64,000 nt of DNA from Gordonia shandongensis DSM 45094. Its GTDB lineage: Bacteria > Actinomycetota > Actinomycetes > Mycobacteriales > Mycobacteriaceae. This document shows positions 56,794 to 64,000 of the stretch, in pieces. A model generated the notes under the pieces. The model was not told the origin of the DNA. It ran no database searches and saw only the letters and a list, made by a program, of their open reading frames with translations. Position 1 is the first letter of the stretch. Each line of letters opens with the position of its first letter. The DNA lies in contig NZ_AUHE01000001.1 of NCBI RefSeq assembly GCF_000423025.1, forward strand, positions 186,001 to 250,000, given 5' to 3'. The translations under genes were made by a program, and so were the position numbers.

Positions 56794-57066
56794 ATGGACA
56801 TCGTCTCCGCCATCACCAAGGTCCTCGCCGCCGGCCTGCTGCTCGGTGCCGGCCTGCCGGCACTGTTCGCGATCGGGATGCGCCTGGAGGCCGCCGGCCA
56901 CGGCGACCTCGGCAGGGCCCCGAACCAGACGCTCCGCATCGTCGGCTACGCGGTCATCGGCCTCGTCGCGGTGGTCATCGTCGTCGGCATCCTGTGGGTC
57001 ACCCGACAGACGCTCAACTACTACCTCGACCTCAAGATCTTCCCCGACTTCGCCTACAAGAAATGA
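56794..57066 (+). CDS. small conserved membrane protein (Rv0544c-like)
   Basis: The 90-aa protein has two transmembrane helices (ITKVLAAGLLLGAGLPALFAIG and VIGLVAVVIVVGILWV) and an ILWVTRQTLNYYLDLKIF tail. It lies 27 nt after pitA in the same direction, just as Rv0544c follows pitA in M. tuberculosis. The role is unknown. It might assist the phosphate transporter, but position is the only evidence. Confidence 0.82.
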   Translation: MDIVSAITKVLAAGLLLGAGLPALFAIGMRLEAAGHGDLGRAPNQTLRIVGYAVIGLVAVVIVVGILWVTRQTLNYYLDLKIFPDFAYKK

Positions 57067-57102
57067 TGATCGTCGCGACGATCCGAAAGGCATAGAACAC
57101 CC

Positions 57103-57414
57103 ATGGCACCATCGCTGTTCGACAACGTCATCAGGTGGATTCGCGCCGGGTACCCCGATGGGGTCCCCGCAGCCGACTACCCGCCGCTCCTGGCGCTGCT
57201 GACCCCGGTTCTGTCAGAGTCGGAGATCACCGACATCGTCCTCACACTGGCCCTCGAGCACGGCACCGAGACGCCCGCGACCCCGGAGCGGATCCGCGAC
57301 GCGATCCACTCGGTCACCGAGCAGGCGCCGTCGGTCGAGGAGACCCGTCAGGTCGCGGCCCGTCTCGCGGCCGCCGGCTGGCCGCTCACCGATCACGTCA
57401 TCGCCGCGGATTGA
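57103..57414 (+). CDS. DUF3349 protein, first copy
   Basis: The 103-aa soluble helical protein has the DUF3349 pattern NVIRWIRAGYPDGVPAADYPPLLALL, then LSESEITDIVLTLALE and RQVAARLAAAGWPL. It is the Rv0543c family, structurally known but of unknown function. It is followed 8 nt later by a second related gene. Both lie between pitA and menE. Confidence 0.88.
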   Translation: MAPSLFDNVIRWIRAGYPDGVPAADYPPLLALLTPVLSESEITDIVLTLALEHGTETPATPERIRDAIHSVTEQAPSVEETRQVAARLAAAGWPLTDHVIAAD

Positions 57415-57422
57415 CCGCCGTC

Positions 57423-57767
57423 ATGGATCGCCCCTCGTTTCTGCGCGGTATCGTCGACTGGCTGCGCGCCGGATATCCCCAGGGCGTTCCACACGGCGAC
57501 TACCTCCCGCTGTTCGCGCTGCTGCGGCGGCAGCTCACCGACGACGAGATCGCCCAGGTCGCCGCCGAACTGTCGCAGAACGCCGACGATGAGCCGATCA
57601 GCCGCATCGACGCCGGCGTCGAGATCTCGAAGATCACCGAGGAACTGCCTCGGGACGAGGACGTGGCCCGGGTCCGCCACACGCTGGAGGCCGCGGACTG
57701 GCCGTTCGACGATGATCCCCTCGCGCCGCGTGCGCAGCGTCCGGACGATGCGGGAGACCAGTCCTGA
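57423..57767 (+). CDS. DUF3349 protein, second tandem copy
   Basis: The 114-aa paralogue of the preceding gene shares GIVDWLRAGYPQGVPHGDYLPLFALLRR and ITEELPRDEDVARVRHTLEAADWPFDD. ATG 57423 is the only plausible start. It ends TCCTGA, and the menE CTG start overlaps this stop. The tandem pair suggests a local duplication, with M. tuberculosis having one copy at this place as I recall. Confidence 0.87.
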   Translation: MDRPSFLRGIVDWLRAGYPQGVPHGDYLPLFALLRRQLTDDEIAQVAAELSQNADDEPISRIDAGVEISKITEELPRDEDVARVRHTLEAADWPFDDDPLAPRAQRPDDAGDQS

Positions 57768-58924
57768 AAGTCCTGCACCCGCTCCCCCTGCCCGCCGGCC
57801 CGGCCGTCCTCCGTGCCGAACGCGCGCTGTCCGCGCTGCTCGACGGTGACGTCGCGTATCTTCCGCTGCCGACCGACGATCCGCCGGTCGCCGACCGTCT
57901 CACCTCGGCGCTGGGCGTCGGCGACCCCATCGACGACCGGGCGGCTCTCGTGGTCTCGACGTCGGGCACCACGGGCACCCCGAAGGGTGCCGTGCACACC
58001 GTGGACTCGCTGCGGGCGTCGGCGGATGCGACGGCCCGGGTCCTCGGCGGTCCGGGCGGCTGGCTGTTGGCCCTGCCCCCTCACCACATCGCGGGGATGC
58101 AGGTGATGCTGCGTTCTCTGGCCGCGGGTTCGATGCCCGTCGTGATCGACCTGCGCGGCGGCTTCGATCCGGGCGATCTGCCCGAGGCGATCGACCGGAT
58201 CGCCGGGCCCCGCCGGTACACCTCGCTGGTGCCCGCCCAGCTCCGCAGGGCACTCGACCACCCGGACGCGGTGGCGGCGCTCCGCGGTCTCGACGCGATT
58301 CTGGTGGGCGGCAGCGCCACCTCACCCGAGTTGCTCGGACGCGCCGTCGACGCCGGTCTGTCCATCGTCCGCACGTACGGCATGAGCGAGACGGCGGGCG
58401 GCTGCGTCTACGACGGCGTCGCCCTGCCCGGGACGCGGATGCGCATCGACGATCCCGACGAGAGCGGCGTGGGTCGTGTGGCGCTCGGCGGCGCAACCCT
58501 GGCGCTCGGCTACCGGAGCGTGCCCGACCATCCGGCGTTCGCCGAACCCGGCTGGTTCCGCACCGACGATCTGGGGGTGATCGTCGACGGTGTGCTCCGC
58601 GTGGTCGGCCGCGCCGACGAGGCCGTCTCGTCGGGTGGCCTGACAGTGGTGCCGCAGGTGGTGGAGGCGGTGATCGACGAGCTCGACGCGGTCGCGGAAT
58701 GCGCGGTGTTCGGCGTGCCCGACGAGACGCTCGGCGAGCGGGTCGCCGCAGCGCTCGTGGTGCGGGCGGGGGCTCCCGAACCGGCGCCGGAGACCGTCCG
58801 CACCCATGTGGCCGAACGATTGGGTCGCCACGCCGCGCCCCGCTCGATCGTCATCGTTCCGGATCTGCCGCTCCGCGGTCCCGGGAAGGTCGACCGGCGC
58901 GCGCTGCGACGCCGCTTCTCCTGA
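57764..58924 (+). CDS. menE: o-succinylbenzoate-CoA ligase MenE, probable CTG start
   Basis: The 386-aa adenylate-forming enzyme activates o-succinylbenzoate for ring closure by MenB. The P-loop is STSGTTGTPKGAVHT, followed by GWLLALPPHHIAGMQ, YGMSETAGGCVYDG, GWFRTDDLG and the C-terminal Lys in RGPGKVDRRAL. GTG 57950 begins just before the P-loop and would delete about 60 N-terminal residues that look like the family (KVLHPLPLPAGPAVL). No ATG, GTG or TTG lies in frame upstream of it. CTG 57764, coupled to the DUF3349 stop with GGGAG 8 nt upstream, is the likely start. Confidence 0.88.
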   Translation: MKVLHPLPLPAGPAVLRAERALSALLDGDVAYLPLPTDDPPVADRLTSALGVGDPIDDRAALVVSTSGTTGTPKGAVHTVDSLRASADATARVLGGPGGWLLALPPHHIAGMQVMLRSLAAGSMPVVIDLRGGFDPGDLPEAIDRIAGPRRYTSLVPAQLRRALDHPDAVAALRGLDAILVGGSATSPELLGRAVDAGLSIVRTYGMSETAGGCVYDGVALPGTRMRIDDPDESGVGRVALGGATLALGYRSVPDHPAFAEPGWFRTDDLGVIVDGVLRVVGRADEAVSSGGLTVVPQVVEAVIDELDAVAECAVFGVPDETLGERVAAALVVRAGAPEPAPETVRTHVAERLGRHAAPRSIVIVPDLPLRGPGKVDRRALRRRFS

Positions 58925-58933
58925 TCGGTCCCG

Positions 58934-60238
58934 TCAGGCTGCAGCGGTCTCCGGAGCGGCGGGCTCGGGGACTGCCTTCGCCATCGGATCCGGCTCTGCA
59001 GCATCCGGTTCTGCAGCATCCGGTTCTGCGGCATCGGGCTCTACGGCATCCGGCTCTGCGACATCCGGCTCTACGACATCCGGCTCTACGGCATCGGGTT
59101 CTGCGACATCCGGTTCTGCAACATCGGGTTCTGCGGCATCCGATCCCTCGTCCCCCGCCTCGTCCTCACGGGTCTCGCTCTCGTGGGCAGCATCCGGCTG
59201 CGCGGTGACCGCGACCGCCGGATCGGCGGTCTCCGCGGTGAGCTCCCGCATCGGGTAGAAGGCGTCGGCGGCACGATCCCACCGGTCGAGGGTCTTCTCG
59301 CTCACCGGTACCCCGACGGCGTCGAAGATCATCGCATTCAGCAGTGCCAGCGGATGGTAGGTGTCGTAGATCCGGTACTCGGAGTTCCCCTCGGCGCTGT
59401 AGAGCGTCCGTACGGGCGCCCTGGCCTCCAGGGTGTCGAGGCGCGCGTACGTGTACGGTCCGGTACCCGAGTGGATCGCGAGGAAGCCCGCCGCGTTCAC
59501 CAGGAGCGACGACGCGGGCCGGTACGGGTTCCACTGCCAGTCGGCGACGGGGTCGCCCTGAACGATCACGTGGACCACCCGCGCGTCCCCGGTGTCCTTC
59601 GGGTTCCGGGCACCGTCGTCGGTGACGCCGATGACGCTCATCGCGGCCCCCACGAGGGGGACCCGGCCGAGGCGCGACTTGACTCCCCACGGTCCGCGCG
59701 GATCGGAGACGAGCAGGACCGTGTCGTTCGGGCCGAGGAGCCCGGCGGCCGCGGCCTGCTCGGCGGCGGCGCCGAGTGCGTCGGAGCCCTGCGAGTAGCC
59801 GGTGTAGACCACCGCCGTGTCGGCGGCCGCCAACGCCCTCATCACCTCGAGGTTCCGGTCCTTCGCCACCGTGGCCGACGCGTCGTAGCTCGGTGCGAGG
59901 AAGGGCAGGAGTCTGCCGGACCTTCCGGAGATGATCGGCGCGAACGACTCCGGATAGTTCACGAAGTAGCTCTCCCGTTCCCCCACCAGTCCGTCGATCC
60001 GCGGGTGCCTGGTGTCGTCGGTCCCCGGGGTGACCACCACCAGTGACTCGCGGACACCGTCGCCGAGGATGTCGACGAGCGAATCGTGCGTGCCCGCCGG
60101 CGCCGGCTGCTCCGCGCTGACGATCGAACCGGCGACCAGATCGCCCACGGCCGCGGGCGTTGCGGCGAGGGCGGGGCCCGCCGCCGTCGACAGTGCGATT
60201 CCGCATGCGGCGATGGATGTGGCGGCGGTGCGTCTCAC
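58934..60238 (-). CDS. secreted PE-PPE-domain serine hydrolase with EPDxx repeats
   Basis: The 434-aa secreted protein has a signal peptide (AATSIAACGIALSTAAGPALAA). The PE-PPE alpha/beta-hydrolase domain contains VVYTGYSQGSDALG (nucleophile Ser), LLVSDPRGPWGVKSRLG and DPVADWQWNPYRPAS, with a His in YDTYHPLALLNAMI. It resembles mycobacterial PE-PPE and cutinase-like esterases. The C-terminus is acidic and consists of ten five-residue EPDxx repeats followed by a short Ala/Pro tail, perhaps a cell-wall spacer. It is convergent with menE and divergent from menA. No PE or PPE helical domain is present, only the hydrolase. Confidence 0.85.
   Translation of the reverse strand: MRRTAATSIAACGIALSTAAGPALAATPAAVGDLVAGSIVSAEQPAPAGTHDSLVDILGDGVRESLVVVTPGTDDTRHPRIDGLVGERESYFVNYPESFAPIISGRSGRLLPFLAPSYDASATVAKDRNLEVMRALAAADTAVVYTGYSQGSDALGAAAEQAAAAGLLGPNDTVLLVSDPRGPWGVKSRLGRVPLVGAAMSVIGVTDDGARNPKDTGDARVVHVIVQGDPVADWQWNPYRPASSLLVNAAGFLAIHSGTGPYTYARLDTLEARAPVRTLYSAEGNSEYRIYDTYHPLALLNAMIFDAVGVPVSEKTLDRWDRAADAFYPMRELTAETADPAVAVTAQPDAAHESETREDEAGDEGSDAAEPDVAEPDVAEPDAVEPDVVEPDVAEPDAVEPDAAEPDAAEPDAAEPDPMAKAVPEPAAPETAAA
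58985..59131 (-). repeat. 15-bp tandem repeats encoding EPDxx
   Basis: Nine EPDxx units and a final EPDP (147 nt) are coded by near-identical 15-bp units of the type GCATCCGGTTCTGCA (plus-strand view). Small changes alternate Ala and Val. The number of copies is likely variable between strains. Confidence 0.9.
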
Positions 60239-60367
60239 GGTGCTCTCCCTCTCGCGGGCTGCGCCGACACCCCGCCGACGACCGAGAACATCCGATCACG
60301 GCGGACCGATGTCGCATAAGTCCAGAACGCGGTGACGTCCGATCGGAGGACACCGGTCCGTCGATGG

Positions 60368-60373
60368 GATGAT
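60368..60373 (+). promoter_or_regulatory. -10-like box of leaderless menA
   Basis: GATGAT ends 6 nt before GTG 60380. The match to TATAAT is 4 of 6, and there is no Shine-Dalgarno. Confidence 0.3.
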
Positions 60374-60379
60374 GGGCCG

Positions 60380-61252
60380 GTGGCAACCGTGAGTGAATGG
60401 ATCGAAGGCGCACGTCCGCGCACCCTCCCCAACGCGATCGCACCGGTCGTGGTCGGCACCGGCGCCGCATGGCATGTCGGGGACGGCGTCAGCTGGTGGC
60501 GCGCGGCGTTGGCGTTGGCGGTGTCGGTCTCACTCATCATCGGCGTGAATTTCGCCAACGACTACTCCGACGGCGTCCGCGGCACGGACGACGACCGCGT
60601 GGGGCCGATGCGGCTCGTCGGGTCGGGTGCCGCGTCGGCCGCCGCCGTCCGGCTCGCCGCGTTCGGCGCGCTCGGGGTCGGCGCCGTCTGCGGACTGGTG
60701 TTGGCGATCTCGACGGCCTGGTGGCTGGTCGTCATCGGTGCGGTCTGCATCGCCGGTGCCTGGTTCTACACCGGAGGCCGGCGCCCGTACGGCTATCAGG
60801 GGCTCGGCGAGCTGGCGGTGTTCGTGTTCTTCGGTCCCGTCGCGGTCCTGGGCACCCAGTTCGTCACCGCGGGCCGGGTCGACTGGTTCGGCGTCGCCTG
60901 CGCCGTGGGGGTCGGCAGTCTGTCGAGCGCGGTGCTGGTGGCGAACAATCTGCGCGACATCCCGACCGACGCCGAGTCGGGGAAGGTGACGCTCGCCGTG
61001 GTGCTCGGTGACGCCCGCACCCGCGATCTGTATACCGCGTTCGCCGCCGTCCCGGTGGTCGCGACGCTCGCCATGACTGTCGCGGCGCCCGGCGCCGCCG
61101 CCGGACTGCTGGCGGTGATCCCGCTGGTGAAGCCGGTCCGCGTGGTCCGCGGGGGCGCGTTGGGCCGCGATCTCATCGCGGTTCTCGCACTGACGGGCAT
61201 CGCGATGCTCGTGTGGGCCCTCGCGACGGCCGTCGGGCTCGCCCTGTCCTGA
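60380..61252 (+). CDS. menA: 1,4-dihydroxy-2-naphthoate polyprenyltransferase
   Basis: The 290-aa UbiA-family membrane prenyltransferase joins dihydroxynaphthoate to the polyprenyl tail. The N-terminus [19 protein letters not shown] matches mycobacterial MenA. The first Asp-rich motif is [20 protein letters not shown] and the second is [16 protein letters not shown]. Eight or nine transmembrane segments follow one another. GTG 60380 gives the family length (about 292 aa); GTG 60332 would add 16 residues. It is convergent with the ABC permease gene, 25 nt apart. Confidence 0.95.
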   Translation: MATVSEWIEGARPRTLPNAIAPVVVGTGAAWHVGDGVSWWRAALALAVSVSLIIGVNFANDYSDGVRGTDDDRVGPMRLVGSGAASAAAVRLAAFGALGVGAVCGLVLAISTAWWLVVIGAVCIAGAWFYTGGRRPYGYQGLGELAVFVFFGPVAVLGTQFVTAGRVDWFGVACAVGVGSLSSAVLVANNLRDIPTDAESGKVTLAVVLGDARTRDLYTAFAAVPVVATLAMTVAAPGAAAGLLAVIPLVKPVRVVRGGALGRDLIAVLALTGIAMLVWALATAVGLALS

Positions 61253-61277
61253 CTGGATCCCGTCCGGGCGGGCGCCG

Positions 61278-63791
61278 TCAGTCTTCGACGAGCGACGCCG
61301 AGATGCCCATCCGCGCGGCCCGGACGGCCGGCACCGCGGCACCGATGAGGCACAGGACCACCGGAACCACCACGTACCCCGCCGACGACGCGTCCATGGA
61401 GAAGACGATGTCGATCGACGTCGTCTCGGCGAGTATCCGATCGGCCGACAGGTGCAGGCCGACCCCCATCAGGACGCCGACCGCCGCACCCACCACCGCG
61501 ATCGCGGCGGCCTCGCCGACCACCATCCGTGAGATGAAGCGTCGCGACGCCCCCATCGCGCGCAGGACCGCCAACTCGCGACGCCGCTCCAACACCGACA
61601 GCAGGAGCGTGTTGAGCAGTGCGATCGCGGCCGCACCGGCGACCACCCACTGGATGGCGACGGTGAACGCGCCGGACTGCTCGGCCATCTGCTGTGTGGC
61701 CCGCAGCGCCTCGGGGCCGGTGTAGACCCGCACGGGCCGGTCGCCCTGCCCCGGATGGGCCGCTGCGATCTGTTCGAGCGCACCGCGCACCGCATCGCGA
61801 TCCGCGCCCGGTTCGAGCATCACCTGAAGGTAGGTGTCGCCGTCGCGGTGGAACCACTGCGCCAACCGCTCGTCGGCGATGGCGCCGACACCCGAGTCGA
61901 TCGAGACGTAGTCGACCGTGTCGCGCACCACCACCTCGTGATATCCGGTGGGCGTCGCGAGGCGCACGGTGTCGCCGGTGTGGACGTCGAGCAGCCGCGC
62001 GAGCACCGTCGAGAGCAGGATGCCGTCGCCGGCCATCGTCTGGCGGGCCGCATCGTCGGACGCCTTGCGGAGGAAGGGCGCCGACGCGCCCGGTGTCAGC
62101 CCCTGCAGCAGGACGCGGGCGTCGCCCACGTTCACCGACGCCCACTGTCCGCCGACCACCCTGCGGACGCCGGGCACCGCGCGGACCTCGTCGGCGACCT
62201 CCGGTTGGAGCGCCGGCCCCAGGGGCACTTCGTCGGCACCGCGCGACGACACGTAGAAGTCGGGGTCGTCGAGTCCGTCGAGCGAATGCCCGATCGAACC
62301 GACGAGATTGTCGAGCGATCCCGAGATGCCCATGCCGACGGCGACGGCCACCGTCACCGTCATCACCGTGGCCCACACCCGTCGGGGCGCCCGCTCGGCG
62401 TTCACCGCCGCCAGCGTCCCCGGCCCCGACCAGCGGGACGCGACGAACACCACGGCCCGCACGAGCAGGGTCGTCGCCGCGAAGCAGACGAGCAGCGCAC
62501 CGGCGGCGTAGACGGCGCCCGCCAGGATCGCGCCGCGCCCCTCGACCACATCGGTCATCACCCACGACCCCGCGAGCAGGGCGGCTCCCAGCACGCCGCT
62601 CACCGCGAGCAGCCCGGCCGCCGGCGGCTTGGAGTCGGCTGCGGCGCCGGGCACCATCGCCTCCACCGGGGCCACCGCGAAGACCGATCGTGCCGCCAGC
62701 ACGGTCGCTCCGACGCAGGCGGCGACGCACGCGAGAGTCGCGGCGACCGGCGCATATGCGGGCAGGTGGTAGCCGATCGGGATCCCGACCGAGTCGGCGG
62801 AGTCCGGGAGTCGACCCAGGATCCACCGTCCGATGACGATCCCCACCGGGACGCCGATCACCCCGCCGACGAGGCCGAGGACCGCTGCCTCGGCGAGCAG
62901 ATCGCCGACCAGGTGGCGACGTCGGGCGCCCAGGGCCCGCAACATCGCCATCGACTGGCGGCGCGAGGCGACGGCCATGTTCATCATGTTGAAGACGAGG
63001 AACGCCGCGATGACCAGCGACACCATCGACACCAGGAGCGTCGAGTCGTGGGTCACCGATGCGGCGACCTCCGTCTGCTTGACGCGGAAGTCGGGGTCGA
63101 GCACCGCGGCGCGACCGCCGACGGCGTCGCGGACCGCGTCGGTCAGCTGGGCCTTCCCCACCCCGCTCTCGGGGACGATCAGCAGTGAGTCGACGGCATC
63201 GTCGAGGCCCGCGAGCCGCTGCGCCAATCCCAGATAGGCGAAGACGAAGCGGCCGCCGAGCACCCCGGCGGCGTCGTCGACCACCCCGAGGACCTCGACG
63301 TCGACGCCTGCGATCGTCACGTGGTCGCCGCGGTGCAGTCCGGTCGCGGCGCCGACCAGGATGCCGTCGTCCGTGCGGTCGGTGGAGAACTCGTCGCCGG
63401 AGCCCTCGACCGCGCGGCGCAGGTCGCCGGACAGCGCGGTCACGTTGAAGTCCGACCCCAGCAGCAGCGTCGGCCGGTCGTCGATGACGACGGTGCTGCG
63501 CACCAGCGGCACCACCGCGGCCGCGTCGGGGACCTCGCGACGCAGTTCGCCGGCCAGCGATGCGTCGACCCCGGTGTCGGTGATGCCCGCGACCTCGACG
63601 GTGGCGTCACCGGAGATCGCCTCGTCGAACACCCGGACCGATTCCGACATCGACCCGTAGGTGCCCAGCACGGCCACCAGCAGCGCCGACGACACGACGA
63701 CGACCACCAGTGACGTCAGCACCCGGAGTCGGTGCCCGGCCAGTTCGCGGAGGTTGAGGATCCGGACGCGCGTGAGGCCTGCCCCGATCAT
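61278..63791 (-). CDS. FtsX/MacB-type ABC transporter permease, fused dimer
   Basis: The 837-aa permease has two FtsX-like halves, with N-terminal helix LRVLTSLVVVVVSSALLVAVLG, a large external domain (about residues 50-245), and a helical block with SRRQSMAMLRALGARRRHLVGDLLAEA. A second helix, external domain and helical block follow, with ERRRELAVLRAMGASRRFISRMVVGEA. The LRALGA-type segments are the coupling regions to the ATPase. It is a LolCDE/MacB-like type VII transporter that moves lipids or peptides outside the membrane (family knowledge). The ATPase gene is 30 nt upstream. Substrate unknown. Confidence 0.9.
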   Translation of the reverse strand: MIGAGLTRVRILNLRELAGHRLRVLTSLVVVVVSSALLVAVLGTYGSMSESVRVFDEAISGDATVEVAGITDTGVDASLAGELRREVPDAAAVVPLVRSTVVIDDRPTLLLGSDFNVTALSGDLRRAVEGSGDEFSTDRTDDGILVGAATGLHRGDHVTIAGVDVEVLGVVDDAAGVLGGRFVFAYLGLAQRLAGLDDAVDSLLIVPESGVGKAQLTDAVRDAVGGRAAVLDPDFRVKQTEVAASVTHDSTLLVSMVSLVIAAFLVFNMMNMAVASRRQSMAMLRALGARRRHLVGDLLAEAAVLGLVGGVIGVPVGIVIGRWILGRLPDSADSVGIPIGYHLPAYAPVAATLACVAACVGATVLAARSVFAVAPVEAMVPGAAADSKPPAAGLLAVSGVLGAALLAGSWVMTDVVEGRGAILAGAVYAAGALLVCFAATTLLVRAVVFVASRWSGPGTLAAVNAERAPRRVWATVMTVTVAVAVGMGISGSLDNLVGSIGHSLDGLDDPDFYVSSRGADEVPLGPALQPEVADEVRAVPGVRRVVGGQWASVNVGDARVLLQGLTPGASAPFLRKASDDAARQTMAGDGILLSTVLARLLDVHTGDTVRLATPTGYHEVVVRDTVDYVSIDSGVGAIADERLAQWFHRDGDTYLQVMLEPGADRDAVRGALEQIAAAHPGQGDRPVRVYTGPEALRATQQMAEQSGAFTVAIQWVVAGAAAIALLNTLLLSVLERRRELAVLRAMGASRRFISRMVVGEAAAIAVVGAAVGVLMGVGLHLSADRILAETTSIDIVFSMDASSAGYVVVPVVLCLIGAAVPAVRAARMGISASLVED

Positions 63792-63821
63792 GCGCGTCCC
63801 CTCATGCCGGCTCGTCCCATG

Positions 63822-64000
63822 TCAGTCGGCGATCCTGCCGTCGCGGACCGTGACCACTCTGTCGCAGACCTGCGCGGCCGCATCGTCGTGGGTCACCATG
63901 AGCACGAGGCGGTCGGGGTCGTCGTGCGCCACTTCGGCGAGGAGGGCCAGCACGTCTGCGCCGGTCGCGGAGTCGAGGTTTCCGGTGGGTTCGTCGGCCA
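63822..64000 (-). CDS. ABC transporter ATP-binding protein, 5' part beyond window
   Basis: The last 58 codons are visible: [20 protein letters not shown] with the Walker B and D-loop, [16 protein letters not shown] with the switch His, and the end VRDGRIAD before a TGA stop. This is the LolD/MacB-type ATPase. It is followed after 30 nt by the FtsX-like permease gene, so the two make one export system. The Walker A motif is outside the window. Confidence 0.93.
   Translation of the reverse strand, partial: ADEPTGNLDSATGADVLALLAEVAHDDPDRLVLMVTHDDAAAQVCDRVVTVRDGRIAD

Noticed and set aside
57950..57952. GTG as the menE start
   Set aside because: It would begin two residues before the P-loop and remove family-like N-terminal sequence; an upstream CTG with a good Shine-Dalgarno fits better.
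59166..60470. 434-codon minus-strand frame overlapping the PE-PPE gene
   Set aside because: It is an Arg/Gly/His-rich frame shadow; the other frame has a signal peptide and hydrolase motifs.

Overview
The window is high-G+C actinobacterial chromosome from a mycolic-acid-producing member of the Mycobacteriales, most like Gordonia or a close relative (inference). The signs are a complete yrbE-mce operon with its MceG/Mkl ATPase, a HadA/HadB dehydratase for mycolate synthesis, a PE-PPE-domain secreted protein, menaquinone genes including MenJ, frequent GTG starts, many candidate leaderless genes, and blocks syntenic with the M. tuberculosis regions from rpmG to rpoC and from menA to yajQ.

Layout. 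1-3522: a Tat-exported FAD oxidoreductase (cut by the window edge), an unrecognised exported protein, a nucleoside deaminase and a secreted esterase. 3585-25000, minus strand: the rplJ-rplL and rpoB-rpoC gene pairs, with an eleven-gene block between them (mkl-yrbEA-yrbEB-mceA to mceF and two Mce-associated membrane proteins). 25140-32241: a GH76-like glycosidase, a CocE/NonD hydrolase, two overlapping genes of unknown function (zinc-protease-like TIGR04338 and DUF2786), the AzlCD exporter and a secreted lipase. 32402-37297, minus strand: rplA, rplK, nusG, secE, tRNA-Trp, fused hadAB, rpmG and tRNAs Met, Thr and Tyr. 37421-44252: yajQ, htpX and menaquinone genes (polyprenyl diphosphate synthase, menJ, menG, menD). 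44291-51178: a methyltransferase, a trans-acting enoyl reductase-like protein, an acyl-CoA (valine catabolism-like) operon with a TetR regulator, another methyltransferase and menB. 54220-64000: an F420-type oxidoreductase, pitA, small conserved genes, menE, a PE-PPE protein, menA and an ABC export system cut by the right edge.

The clearest foreign segment is 51380-53662. This visibly A+T-richer 2.3-kb insert lies between two 205-bp direct repeats that copy the 3' end of a neighbouring membrane-protein gene. It holds a lipoprotein, a doubtful overlapping ORF, a DUF6924-like gene with its own promoter and palindrome, and the 5' part of a decayed IS110-family transposase with its noncoding left end.

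Three regulatory patterns recur. First, TANNNT-like -10 boxes lie 6-7 nt before the start codons of yajQ, menB, menJ, menA, the GH76 gene, two methyltransferase genes and the enoyl reductase gene, suggesting leaderless mRNAs. Second, the 10-mer CGTTAGTAAC is shared by the inferred mce operon promoter and the lipase promoter. Third, tandem duplications of about 17 bp sit at the 3' ends of several genes. The menaquinone genes are scattered in several transcription units but together cover ring synthesis, prenylation, methylation and side-chain reduction. The mce block encodes a complete lipid importer of the Mce type.
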